A stretch of 64,000 bases of DNA from JBBPYC01 sp965218765. GTDB lineage: Bacteria; Pseudomonadota; Gammaproteobacteria; Burkholderiales; Burkholderiaceae_C. Positions 34,056 to 42,022 of this stretch are shown one piece after another (the first letter of the stretch is position 1; every line of letters begins with the position of its first letter). The translations under genes and the position numbers were made by a program. The stretch spans positions 558,001 to 622,000 of the forward strand of contig CBDCLU010000002.1 of NCBI GenBank assembly GCA_965218765.1, given 5' to 3'. A model generated the notes under the pieces. It was not told the DNA's origin, made no database searches, and worked only from the letters and a program-made list of their open reading frames with translations.

Positions 34056-35330
34056 TCACGCCGGCACGGCAGGCTGATCCAGATCAAACGCCTTGTGCAG
34101 TGCGCGCACGGCCAGTTCCATGTATTTCTCGTCGATCACCACCGACGTCTTGATTTCGCTGGTGGAGATCATCTGGATGTTGATGCCCTCTTCAGCCAGC
34201 ACGCGGAACATCTTGGCCGCAACGCCGACGTGGCTGCGCATGCCGATGCCGACGATGCTGACCTTGCAGATTTTCGGGTCGCCTTCGATGCGCTGGGTGC
34301 CGAGGCGAGGCGCCACCTTCGTCTTCAGCAGATCGATCGTGCGCGCGAATTCGCTGCGGTGCACGGTGAAGCTGAAATCGGTGCGGCCTTCATGGCTGAT
34401 GTTCTGGATGATCACGTCGACTTCGATGTTCGCATCGGCCACCACGCCCAGAATCTGATACGCGATGCCCGGCTCGTCCGGCACGCCCAGCACGGAGATC
34501 TTCGCTTCATCGCGATTGAACGCGATGCCCGATACGACTGCTGCTTCCATCTTTTCGTCTTCCTCGAACGTGATCAATGTGCCCGACTTCGCTTCGTCTT
34601 CGATGGCGATGTCCCACGGCGTGAAGCTGGACAGCACGCGCAGCCGTACCTTGTACTTGCCTGCAAACTCGACCGAGCGGATCTGCAGCACCTTGGAGCC
34701 GAGCGATGCCATCTCCAGCATTTCCTCAAAGCTCACCGTGAGCAGCCGGCGCGCTTCGGGCACCACGCGCGGATCGGTCGTATAGACACCATCGACGTCG
34801 GTGTAGATCAGGCATTCATCAGCGCCCAACGCCGCTGCCACTGCAACGGCCGACGTGTCCGAGCCGCCACGCCCGAGCGTCGTGATGTGGCCGGCCGCGT
34901 CCACGCCCTGAAAGCCCGTCACGATCACGATCCGGCCCGCGCCCAGATCGGTCTCGATGCGCGCGCCATCGATCGATTCGATGCGTGCCTTGGTGTATTC
35001 GCTGCTGGTTCGCACCGGCACCTGCCAGCCTGCGTAGCTGACCGATTCGGCCCCCTGCGCGCGCAGCGCAATCGCAAGCAGCGCCGACGATGCCTGCTCG
35101 CCGGTGGCGGCCAGCATATCGAGTTCGCGATTGACTTCAGGCGATGCCTTTGACGGCGCCAGCTCTTTCGCAAGACCGAGCAGACGGTTCGTCTCGCCGC
35201 TCATCGCCGACGGCACCACCACCATCTGATGCCCGGCCTGCGCCCATTTCACAACGCGCCTGGCGACGCTTTTGATGCGCTCGGTCGAGCCCATCGAAGT
35301 GCCGCCGTACTTGTGAACGATGAGTGCCAT
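34056..35330 (-). CDS. lysC: aspartate kinase LysC
   Basis: 424 residues. ATP/aspartate site KYGGTSMGS at residues 7-15, then TLGRGGSDTSAVA and YTDVDGVYTTDPR; two ACT domains (ISVLGVPDEPGIAYQIL and VSIVGIGMRSHVGVA) follow from about residue 265, so feedback control by lysine and/or threonine is expected. It phosphorylates aspartate, the entry to lysine, threonine and methionine synthesis. In its relatives it normally follows tilS directly; here a membrane protein gene intervenes. Confidence 0.96.
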   Translation of the reverse strand: MALIVHKYGGTSMGSTERIKSVARRVVKWAQAGHQMVVVPSAMSGETNRLLGLAKELAPSKASPEVNRELDMLAATGEQASSALLAIALRAQGAESVSYAGWQVPVRTSSEYTKARIESIDGARIETDLGAGRIVIVTGFQGVDAAGHITTLGRGGSDTSAVAVAAALGADECLIYTDVDGVYTTDPRVVPEARRLLTVSFEEMLEMASLGSKVLQIRSVEFAGKYKVRLRVLSSFTPWDIAIEDEAKSGTLITFEEDEKMEAAVVSGIAFNRDEAKISVLGVPDEPGIAYQILGVVADANIEVDVIIQNISHEGRTDFSFTVHRSEFARTIDLLKTKVAPRLGTQRIEGDPKICKVSIVGIGMRSHVGVAAKMFRVLAEEGINIQMISTSEIKTSVVIDEKYMELAVRALHKAFDLDQPAVPA

Positions 35331-35447
35331 GAGAAGAAATGCTGCTGCGCTGGATGCGTGCCGTGTCGCATCGACGGCTTGCGACGAGGCGAATCGGATC
35401 GCGTTGATCGATGCCGTCCGGCCTGCCCGATGAAGCGCAGGATTGTA

Positions 35448-36920
35448 TCAACGCCCCCGTGCGTCGTCGGGCGCCACCGGCCCTGTGCCACCTGCTGAGG
35501 CCCGCGTCATCAGGACCATCGGCAGCAGCAGCAACGGCAGGATGTAGAACGGCAGCAAATAGCGATATTCCGCTGCGGTTGAGAACACGATGATCGCACC
35601 GAGCTGCAGCACCATCGGCACCGTCACCACCAGGTTCGCTGCCTCGCGCGACCGGATCCCGACACCCCACAGCCAAAGCAGCAGTGCGATGCCCGGCAGT
35701 GGCGACCACAGCAGCCACCGATGCCGCAGACTGAAGTCATGCACGGTTGTAAGCCACGCCTCGGCTTGGGCCAGCTCGAAGCGCCGGAACTCGGAGCGCG
35801 TCTGCAAATTTGCAAGTACCGGTTTCGCCCAGCCGAACTGGGGAATGCCGGAGCGTGCGGTGGCTGCTGCGAAGAACACCCGCATCCGGCTTGCAACGAA
35901 GCGCGGCAGGTTGTGCCAGAGATTGGTTCGCAGAAACTCTCGCATGACGACGACCTGACCCGCGATGGGCAGGTTGCCGACCCGCGGCCCGTCCGGTACA
36001 TGCACCAGCGGGTCCCAGTAGTACGGGTCGAAATGGGCCAGGTAGTTTTCCAGTGGCCGATGTTCAGCAAGCACCTCGATTGTGGGCGGCGACAGGTTGG
36101 CGCCCGCGACAGCTCCCCCCACTGGCCGCAGGAAGTTCACCGTCTCGAATATCGCGAGCGGGTACAGCGCGCCCTGGCTCTCGTCGTGATGCGCACGCGC
36201 ACCGATCGCGACCCCCGCGCACCAGCACAACGTGATGGCACCCAGCCACCTGCGACCGGCCCGGTCCAGCAGACACAGCACCACGACGATCGGCAGCAGC
36301 AGCAGCAGCCCGTTGGTCCGCGCGAACAGCGCAACCGGCAGCGTGAACGCGATCATGAGGATCGAACCGCCCGACAGCCGGCGTCGCCGCGCGGCCAGCC
36401 ACAGCTCGAACAGCATGCCCGTCGTCGCGACCGAAAAAATCCCGTCTGGGTATAGCAGCCCAAGGTAGAACACCACGTGCGGCGCCAGGCAGATCAGCAG
36501 CAGCGATGCACCGAACAACCAGCGCAGCCCGCTTGCCCACTGCCAGCTCAGGACGCGCGCGAACACCAGCGCCGCGAACACCATCTGCGCGCCGATCGGC
36601 ACTTCGACAAGCAGCGTCGAGCGATAGAACAGCGCGACGAACCCGTACCAGAACGCCGGCTTGCCCGACGTGAACGCCTCCGGCTGCTCGACTTGCCGCA
36701 GGATCGCAAAGCTGTCATGGCCGAGCACACCGGGCCAGAACGCAAGCAGCCAACAGGCATACACCGCGAGCAGCAGCGCCAGAACGGCCATGAAGGCCGG
36801 GCCATTGGCTACACGGGCGGCAATGGTCGTCGCCCCTGCCTCATGCAACGTTGTATCCAGCCGGGCTGGCTGCGCACCGTCTGCGACGGGCACGAGTCGG
36901 CGGGTGCGGCTGCTGTTCAT
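35448..36920 (-). CDS. polytopic membrane protein, GT-C-like (paralogue 1)
   Basis: 490 residues with 10-12 hydrophobic helices. After the first helix comes WPGVLGHDSFAILRQVEQPEAF, an acidic loop in the position where GT-C glycosyltransferases keep their catalytic Asp; this suggests use of a lipid-linked sugar donor, but no named family is certain. It is clearly homologous to the protein at 39174-40580. ATG at 36920 is chosen; a TTG at 36938 overlapping the tilS stop is possible. It is inserted between tilS and lysC on the same strand. Confidence 0.82.
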   Translation of the reverse strand: MNSSRTRRLVPVADGAQPARLDTTLHEAGATTIAARVANGPAFMAVLALLLAVYACWLLAFWPGVLGHDSFAILRQVEQPEAFTSGKPAFWYGFVALFYRSTLLVEVPIGAQMVFAALVFARVLSWQWASGLRWLFGASLLLICLAPHVVFYLGLLYPDGIFSVATTGMLFELWLAARRRRLSGGSILMIAFTLPVALFARTNGLLLLLPIVVVLCLLDRAGRRWLGAITLCWCAGVAIGARAHHDESQGALYPLAIFETVNFLRPVGGAVAGANLSPPTIEVLAEHRPLENYLAHFDPYYWDPLVHVPDGPRVGNLPIAGQVVVMREFLRTNLWHNLPRFVASRMRVFFAAATARSGIPQFGWAKPVLANLQTRSEFRRFELAQAEAWLTTVHDFSLRHRWLLWSPLPGIALLLWLWGVGIRSREAANLVVTVPMVLQLGAIIVFSTAAEYRYLLPFYILPLLLLPMVLMTRASAGGTGPVAPDDARGR

Positions 36921-36934
36921 CGAGCGCGGCCGCG

Positions 36935-37906
36935 TCAAGGCCCGGCGCGCCAGAGCAGATGATCGCCCTGCCGCTGGACGAAGCCCGCACCGACCTTGAT
37001 CCGGATGTGATGCCCGCGGGTCGCGCAGGCATCGATCTGGGCGATCAGCTCGCGCAGCTGCGCGGCCTCAGGTGTGGTGCCGTATTCGGTCTTCAACCAG
37101 TGCCGGAGCACGTTCGCGCGGCGTGCCACAGACAGCCTGCGCAGTTCATCGATCACGGGCGGCTGTCCGACGCGAGCGAGGTCTTCCGCGCCCAGTTCGG
37201 CGAGCAATGCGGCCGCCTGCGCCGCATGGCCGGCGCTGCGCGCGAAGGTACTGCGAAACTGCGGAAACGTCGCCTCCAGCGCCGGCAGCAACTGCGCACG
37301 GATCCGGTTGCGTGTGAAGCGGTGGTCGGCGTTGCTCGGGTCCTCGATCCAGCTGATGCCGCGCTGCAGCAGCCAGTCTCGCAATGCAGCCTGTGGCACC
37401 GCGAGCAGCGGACGATGAAAGATGACCGCGCCAATGTGCCAGTGCGCGGGCATCGCAGCCAGCCCCGGCAGCCCGGCACCGCGCGACAGCGCCAGCAGCA
37501 ACGTCTCGACCTGATCGTCGGCGTGCTGCGCGATCGCTATGTCTTTGATAGCTGGAAGCGCAGACCCCATCTGCGCTTGCGCGGCAAAATGCTCCTGAAA
37601 CGCTGAATAGCGAGCGGTGCGGGCGGCTTGCTCGGGACTCTGACCCGGCGCGGCTCGGGCGTCCACTTTGCGCACCGTCAGCGGCACGCCAAGCGCAGCG
37701 CAGACGGCTCGGCAGTGGCGCTCGAATGAATCGGCCGCGGCCTGCAGACCGTGATGGACGTGCAGCGCGTGAATCTGCCCCGGCCATTTGTCGGCGCAGG
37801 CAGCGAGCAGCGCCGTCGAATCGGCGCCGCCGCTGAATGCAATCACCAGCGGCAGGCCCGGACGGAACAACTCCATCGCAGAAGCAAACGAATCGCTGAT
37901 GCGCAT
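36935..37906 (-). CDS. tilS: tRNA(Ile)-lysidine synthetase TilS
   Basis: 323 residues. PP-loop SGGADS at residues 25-30, LHVHHGLQAAAD, AQHADDQVETLLL and the IEDPSNADHRFTRNRIR motif are diagnostic. It converts C34 of tRNA-Ile(CAU) to lysidine. ATG at 37906 is preferred; an ATG at 37954 is possible. A 5-7-5 palindrome at 37536-37552 is read in frame (LPAIKDIAIA). The divergent neighbour is acyltransferase A, the downstream neighbour membrane paralogue 1. Confidence 0.94.
   Translation of the reverse strand: MRISDSFASAMELFRPGLPLVIAFSGGADSTALLAACADKWPGQIHALHVHHGLQAAADSFERHCRAVCAALGVPLTVRKVDARAAPGQSPEQAARTARYSAFQEHFAAQAQMGSALPAIKDIAIAQHADDQVETLLLALSRGAGLPGLAAMPAHWHIGAVIFHRPLLAVPQAALRDWLLQRGISWIEDPSNADHRFTRNRIRAQLLPALEATFPQFRSTFARSAGHAAQAAALLAELGAEDLARVGQPPVIDELRRLSVARRANVLRHWLKTEYGTTPEAAQLRELIAQIDACATRGHHIRIKVGAGFVQRQGDHLLWRAGP
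37536..37552. repeat. 5-7-5 intragenic palindrome, copy 3 (in tilS)
   Basis: GCTAT at 37536-37540 and ATAGC at 37548-37552 flank a 7-base loop, with TC just before the left arm as in the rarA copy read on the other strand. It is translated in frame in tilS. Confidence 0.55.
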
Positions 37907-38072
37907 CGGGTTTCGCGAATCGACGTTCAGATGCAGCTTCGGGTCAACACCCATGCGCGCCGAAGCCCCGCATTTGTCAGGCGTGACCGTGGCAAGATTC
38001 GTTTCATCGCGGGTGGCGGTGCAGCTGAGCGCCGCCGCGCATGCTGAAAAGCTCGTTGTTTCGGAGGCAGCT

Positions 38073-39167
38073 TTGCATCGATATTCGTTGGTGGATCTGG
38101 GGCGCTGCATCGCAGCGCTTTCGGTGCTGGTCTACCACGTGATTTACGAGGGTGGCTGGACCGATTATCCGTACGACGGCGCAATCGGCGTGCTGCGCAT
38201 CGGCTGGATCGGCGTCGATTTTTTCTTCGTGATCAGCGGCTTCGTGATCGGGCTGTCGGCGCTGCAAGGCATGGCAATCGGGCCAAAGCACTGGCGCCGC
38301 CTGTTCGCCGGGCAGCGGGTGCGGCGTGTCGTACCGCTCTACCTGCTGACTTGCGCGACCTACCTGCTGCTGGTAGATCCGGATGTGCTGATCTGGGGTG
38401 CCGGCTTCGCCGCCATGCATCTGGTGCCGCACGCGCTGTTCATCCAGAACATGTTCTTCAAGACCTACAACTCGATCAACCCGCCGAGCTGGTCGATCGC
38501 CTTGGAGATGCAGTTCTACCTGCTGATGCTGCTGTGCACGCCGTGGCTTGCGCGTGCCGGCGTCTGGCGCGTGCTGCTGACCGGGACCGGCATTGCGTTG
38601 GCCTGGCGTTATGCAACAACGCTCATCTGGGTACCGGGCATCAGCGATCCTGCTCGTCAGGCCAAGGCGGCCGCACAACTGCCGGGAGTGCTCGACGCAT
38701 TCGGATTCGGCATCGTGCTGGCCAAGCTCACATTGGGTGGGCATATGACGCCAAGCTGGAAACGCTTTGTCGGGTGGCTGCTGACGGGCGTCGCGCTGCT
38801 GTGGTGTGCGCACCGGACATTCGAAGCCGACTATTGGAGCCAGCTGCATGCGATCCTCGGCTGGCGCCTGCTGTTGGCTGCGGGATTCGCGGTCTTCCTC
38901 GGCGCCCTGATCGTCTGCCCGACCGATGGCGGCTGGCTGACCTGGCCGCTGCGCTATCTGGGCGTGATCAGCTACGGCATCTACCTCTGGCACTACCCGA
39001 TCCTGCAGACGTTCAAGCAGCACACGCCCTGGCGCGGCCTGGACCTGCTGATCGCGGTGTTCATCGCAACAGTCGTGCTGTCGGCGCTGTCCTGGCATGG
39101 CTTCGAGAAGCTGCTGCTGCGCAAGCCGCCGCCGTCGGTGCCCGCACAGGCGGCGCGTTCGCTGTGA
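38073..39167 (+). CDS. acyltransferase-3 family membrane protein A
   Basis: 364 residues, about ten membrane helices. Family signatures: RYSLVDLGRCIAALSVLVYHV near the start (the catalytic His), GWIGVDFFFVISGFVI, RRVVPLY, PPSWSIALEMQFYLL and SYGIYLWHYPIL. Such proteins O-acetylate or succinylate surface sugars. A TTG at 38073 five bases behind GGAGG is the best start; the longer frame from 37788 is an antisense shadow of tilS. Paralogue of the protein at 40909-42003. Convergent with membrane paralogue 2 (6-base gap). Confidence 0.9.
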   Translation: MHRYSLVDLGRCIAALSVLVYHVIYEGGWTDYPYDGAIGVLRIGWIGVDFFFVISGFVIGLSALQGMAIGPKHWRRLFAGQRVRRVVPLYLLTCATYLLLVDPDVLIWGAGFAAMHLVPHALFIQNMFFKTYNSINPPSWSIALEMQFYLLMLLCTPWLARAGVWRVLLTGTGIALAWRYATTLIWVPGISDPARQAKAAAQLPGVLDAFGFGIVLAKLTLGGHMTPSWKRFVGWLLTGVALLWCAHRTFEADYWSQLHAILGWRLLLAAGFAVFLGALIVCPTDGGWLTWPLRYLGVISYGIYLWHYPILQTFKQHTPWRGLDLLIAVFIATVVLSALSWHGFEKLLLRKPPPSVPAQAARSL

Positions 39168-39173
39168 AGCGCC

Positions 39174-40580
39174 TCAGAAAGCGGGTCGCGCCGATGGCGC
39201 CGGCTCGCCGCCGCTTTTTCGATCAACCACCAGCATCGGCAGCAACAACACGGGCAGGATGAAAAACGGCAGCAGATAGCGGTATTCCGCCGCGATCGAC
39301 AGCAGGAAGATGCCGCCGAGCTGCAGCACCATCGGCACCGTCACGAGCAAGTTCGCTGCATCGCGCTTTTGCAGGCCGACGCGCAGCAGCCAGAGCAGCA
39401 GCGCGATCGCCGGCAGCGGCGACCAGAGCAGCCAGCGGTGCCGGAAGCTCAGTTCGTAGCTCTCGTTCAGCAGGTACTCCATCGTGTTCAGATGAAAGCG
39501 CCGGTACTCGCTCAGAGAATGCAGCTGCGTCAATACCAGCCGCGCATACGCATGACTCACGATGCCCGCGCGCGCGGTGGCGGCGGCCAGAAACACGTTG
39601 ACCCGGCTGCCCATGAACGCGGGGATGTTGTGCCACAGGTTGTAGCGAAAGAACTCCCGCACCAGTGCGCGCTTGTCGGCATCCGGAAAGGCCAGCACCT
39701 GCGGCCCGTCCGCGTCGAACGCCAGGGAGTCCCAGTAGTCCGGATCGTAGTGCGCCAGGTATCGGTCGACGGGCCAATGCTTCGTCAGCAGCTTGATCGT
39801 CGGTGCGGAAATCGGCGGCTCCAGCACCCAGAGCTTCATCGGGCGCGGCTGCAGGAAGTTCACGGTCTCGAAGATCGCCAACGGGTACTGGACGCTCTGG
39901 CTCACGTCCCGGTGGTTGCGCGTCCCGACCGCTACCACAGCGCACCAGCTCAGCGCGATCGCGCCAAGCCACCGGCGACCTGCCCTGTCCACCACAAACA
40001 GGGCGCCTGTCACCGGCAACAGAAACACCAGGCCGTTGCTGCGCGCGAACAACGCCACCGGCAGCGTCAGTGCAATCATCACCAGGCCGGCGGCCCCCAG
40101 ATACCGCCGTCGTGCGGCCAGCCACAACTCGAACAGCAGGCCGGTTGCTGCCACCGAGAAGATCCCGTCCGGGTTCAGCGAATTGATGTAGAACACCACG
40201 TTGGGCGCGCAGCAGATCAGCAGCAGCGATGCGGCGAACACCCAGCGCATCCCGCGCACAGCGGTCGTCCACTGCCAGCTCAGGATGCGCGCGAACACCG
40301 TCGCCGAGAACAACAGCTGCATCGCCACCGGCACTTCGACCAGTCGCGTGCTGCGGTAGAACGCTGCGACGAACCAGTACCAGAACGCCGGCTTCGATGA
40401 TGTGAACACGTCCGGCTGTTCGACCTGACGCAGGATCGCGAAGCTGTCCATGCCGAGGATGCCGGGCCAGTACGTGAGCAGCCAGGTTCCATAGACGGCC
40501 AGCAGCAACGCGAGGATCAGCGTGAACGGACGCCAGCTTCGTGAGCGGCCTGGCTGCGCAGTCGCTTGCGATGCGGTCAT
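39174..40580 (-). CDS. polytopic membrane protein, GT-C-like (paralogue 2)
   Basis: 468 residues, 10-12 helices. The stretch WPGILGMDSFAILRQVEQPDVF matches the 35448-36920 protein almost residue for residue, as do FYRSTRLVEVPV, PDGIFSVAATG, LPVALFARSNG and AEYRYLLPF, so the two are paralogues over their whole length. As there, an acidic residue in the first outer loop suggests a GT-C fold. Start ATG 40580. Together with the divergent acyltransferase B it forms one copy of a repeated module. Confidence 0.82.
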   Translation of the reverse strand: MTASQATAQPGRSRSWRPFTLILALLLAVYGTWLLTYWPGILGMDSFAILRQVEQPDVFTSSKPAFWYWFVAAFYRSTRLVEVPVAMQLLFSATVFARILSWQWTTAVRGMRWVFAASLLLICCAPNVVFYINSLNPDGIFSVAATGLLFELWLAARRRYLGAAGLVMIALTLPVALFARSNGLVFLLPVTGALFVVDRAGRRWLGAIALSWCAVVAVGTRNHRDVSQSVQYPLAIFETVNFLQPRPMKLWVLEPPISAPTIKLLTKHWPVDRYLAHYDPDYWDSLAFDADGPQVLAFPDADKRALVREFFRYNLWHNIPAFMGSRVNVFLAAATARAGIVSHAYARLVLTQLHSLSEYRRFHLNTMEYLLNESYELSFRHRWLLWSPLPAIALLLWLLRVGLQKRDAANLLVTVPMVLQLGGIFLLSIAAEYRYLLPFFILPVLLLPMLVVDRKSGGEPAPSARPAF

Positions 40581-40908
40581 GCCGAACCGGACGCGAGGCG
40601 CCAGGCTGCGGTCCCCGTCGCCGAGTCGACTGGCATCTGGGAACCCCAATGGGGACGCTGCTTGTGCCGATGTACAGGCTTTTCCAACTTCCCGCCTTTG
40701 CTGTTTGTCCCACTGAATCTGCCGACGTCCTTCGGCTTCGCACGCCCGGGAGCGCTGCATGGTGGTGGCGGCCGGCAGTGTACCGATGCGATGCGATGCG
40801 ATGTGCCATGCCGTTATCTGAGCCACAGGCCACGCCTGGGCTACCATGCGCGCGGCCGGCGCCGGGCATGGGGACCGGACCCGACATACGAGCAAAAGGA
40901 CATCGGCT
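40581..40908. other. 328-bp divergent intergenic region with short tandem repeat
   Basis: This gap separates membrane paralogue 2 (minus) from acyltransferase B (plus) and should hold both promoters. No gene is convincing. It contains four tandem copies of CGATG at 40784-40803. Confidence 0.5.
40784..40803. repeat. 4 x 5-bp tandem repeat (CGATG)
   Basis: Four head-to-tail copies of CGATG at 40784-40803, about 105 bases ahead of the acyltransferase B start. Five-base units in a promoter region can vary in number by slipped-strand pairing. Confidence 0.6.
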
Positions 40909-42003
40909 TTGCCACGTTATCCGCTGGTTGATCTGTTGCGTGGCGCCGCCGCCATGCTGGTGCTGATCCTGCACGTGATCGAGGTGGGCGATTGGAAGGC
41001 GTTTCCGACCGAAGGACTGATGCGCGGCTTTCGTGCGGGCTGGATCGGCGTCGACATCTTCTTCGTGATCAGCGGCTTCGTGATCAGCCTGACCGCCATG
41101 CGCGCGGTGCAGGCCGCGGAGCCGCACTGGCGCGGCCGGTTCATGCAGCGGCGGCTGCGCCGAATCATGCCGCTCTACGTGTTGACCTGTGTGCTGTTCG
41201 TGCTGCTGGTCGATCCGTCGGCGCTGATCTATGGCTGGACGTTCGCGCTGGAGCACCTCGGCAGCCACCTGCTGTTCATCCACAACATCTGGCCGCAGAC
41301 TTCGCGCTCGATCAATTCGCCGAGCTGGTCGATCGGCGTGGAGATGCAGTTTTACCTGCTCGTCGCGCTGACCGCGCCGTGGCTGCTGCGCAGTGCGGCC
41401 TGGGCTGTGCTGCTGGTCTGGGTCGGCACCGCGCTGGCGTGGCGCTGTGCGAGCACGCTGGTGCTGCTGCCAGGTGCGAGCGATTCGTATCTGCAGCTGA
41501 TCGTCACGTCCGAGCTGCCCGGTTGCCTGGATGCGTTCGGCTTCGGCATCGTGCTCGCCAAACTCGCGCTGTCCGGGCGCTTACGCAAAGGCTGGCTGCC
41601 GTTCGCAGGCTGGGCCGCCGCCGCCGCGCTGCTGATCCATCTGGCCTGGCGCACCTACTGGCCGCATGCGGGCTTCTGGGACGTGGCGCCGATGGTGATC
41701 GGCTGGCGCACGTTGCTGGCCGCGGCCGCCGCCGCACTGCTGGCGGCGCTGCTGGTGGCGCCGGCCGATGGCGGTTGGTCCATGCGCCTGCTGAGTCCGC
41801 TGCTCTACCTGGGCAAGATCAGCTACGGCATTTATCTATGGCACATGCCGGTGCTGCTGACCTTGCTGGCCACCTCACCCTGGCGCGGCCGGCATCTGCT
41901 GTTCGGCACGGTGGCCGGCACGCTGGTGCTCGCGGCGTTTTCCTGGCACTCGATCGAGAAGCACTGGCTTGCCGGCAAGGAACTGAAGGCCCGGGCCTGG
42001 TGA
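40909..42003 (+). CDS. acyltransferase-3 family membrane protein B
   Basis: 364 residues, the same length as paralogue A. Motifs match one for one: RYPLVDLLRGAAAMLVLILHV, GWIGVDIFFVISGFVI, RRIMPLY, SPSWSIGVEMQFYLL, SYGIYLWHMPVL. The best start is the TTG at 40909 behind AAAGGA (spacing 8); an upstream GTG-like extension has no support. It would acylate a surface glycan in the inner membrane. It converges on the glycosidase-like gene. Confidence 0.9.
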   Translation: MPRYPLVDLLRGAAAMLVLILHVIEVGDWKAFPTEGLMRGFRAGWIGVDIFFVISGFVISLTAMRAVQAAEPHWRGRFMQRRLRRIMPLYVLTCVLFVLLVDPSALIYGWTFALEHLGSHLLFIHNIWPQTSRSINSPSWSIGVEMQFYLLVALTAPWLLRSAAWAVLLVWVGTALAWRCASTLVLLPGASDSYLQLIVTSELPGCLDAFGFGIVLAKLALSGRLRKGWLPFAGWAAAAALLIHLAWRTYWPHAGFWDVAPMVIGWRTLLAAAAAALLAALLVAPADGGWSMRLLSPLLYLGKISYGIYLWHMPVLLTLLATSPWRGRHLLFGTVAGTLVLAAFSWHSIEKHWLAGKELKARAW

Positions 42004-42022
42004 GCGACCCGGCGCCTGCCGA

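Noticed and set aside
40784..40803. Short CRISPR-like repetition
   Set aside because: It is a simple 5-bp tandem repeat without spacers; no cas genes are present.
39223..41283. 686-codon open frame on the minus strand across acyltransferase B and membrane paralogue 2
   Set aside because: It is an out-of-frame shadow in high-GC DNA; its translation is a low-complexity mix of R, A, G and H with no motif, while the genes in the other frames have clear family signatures.
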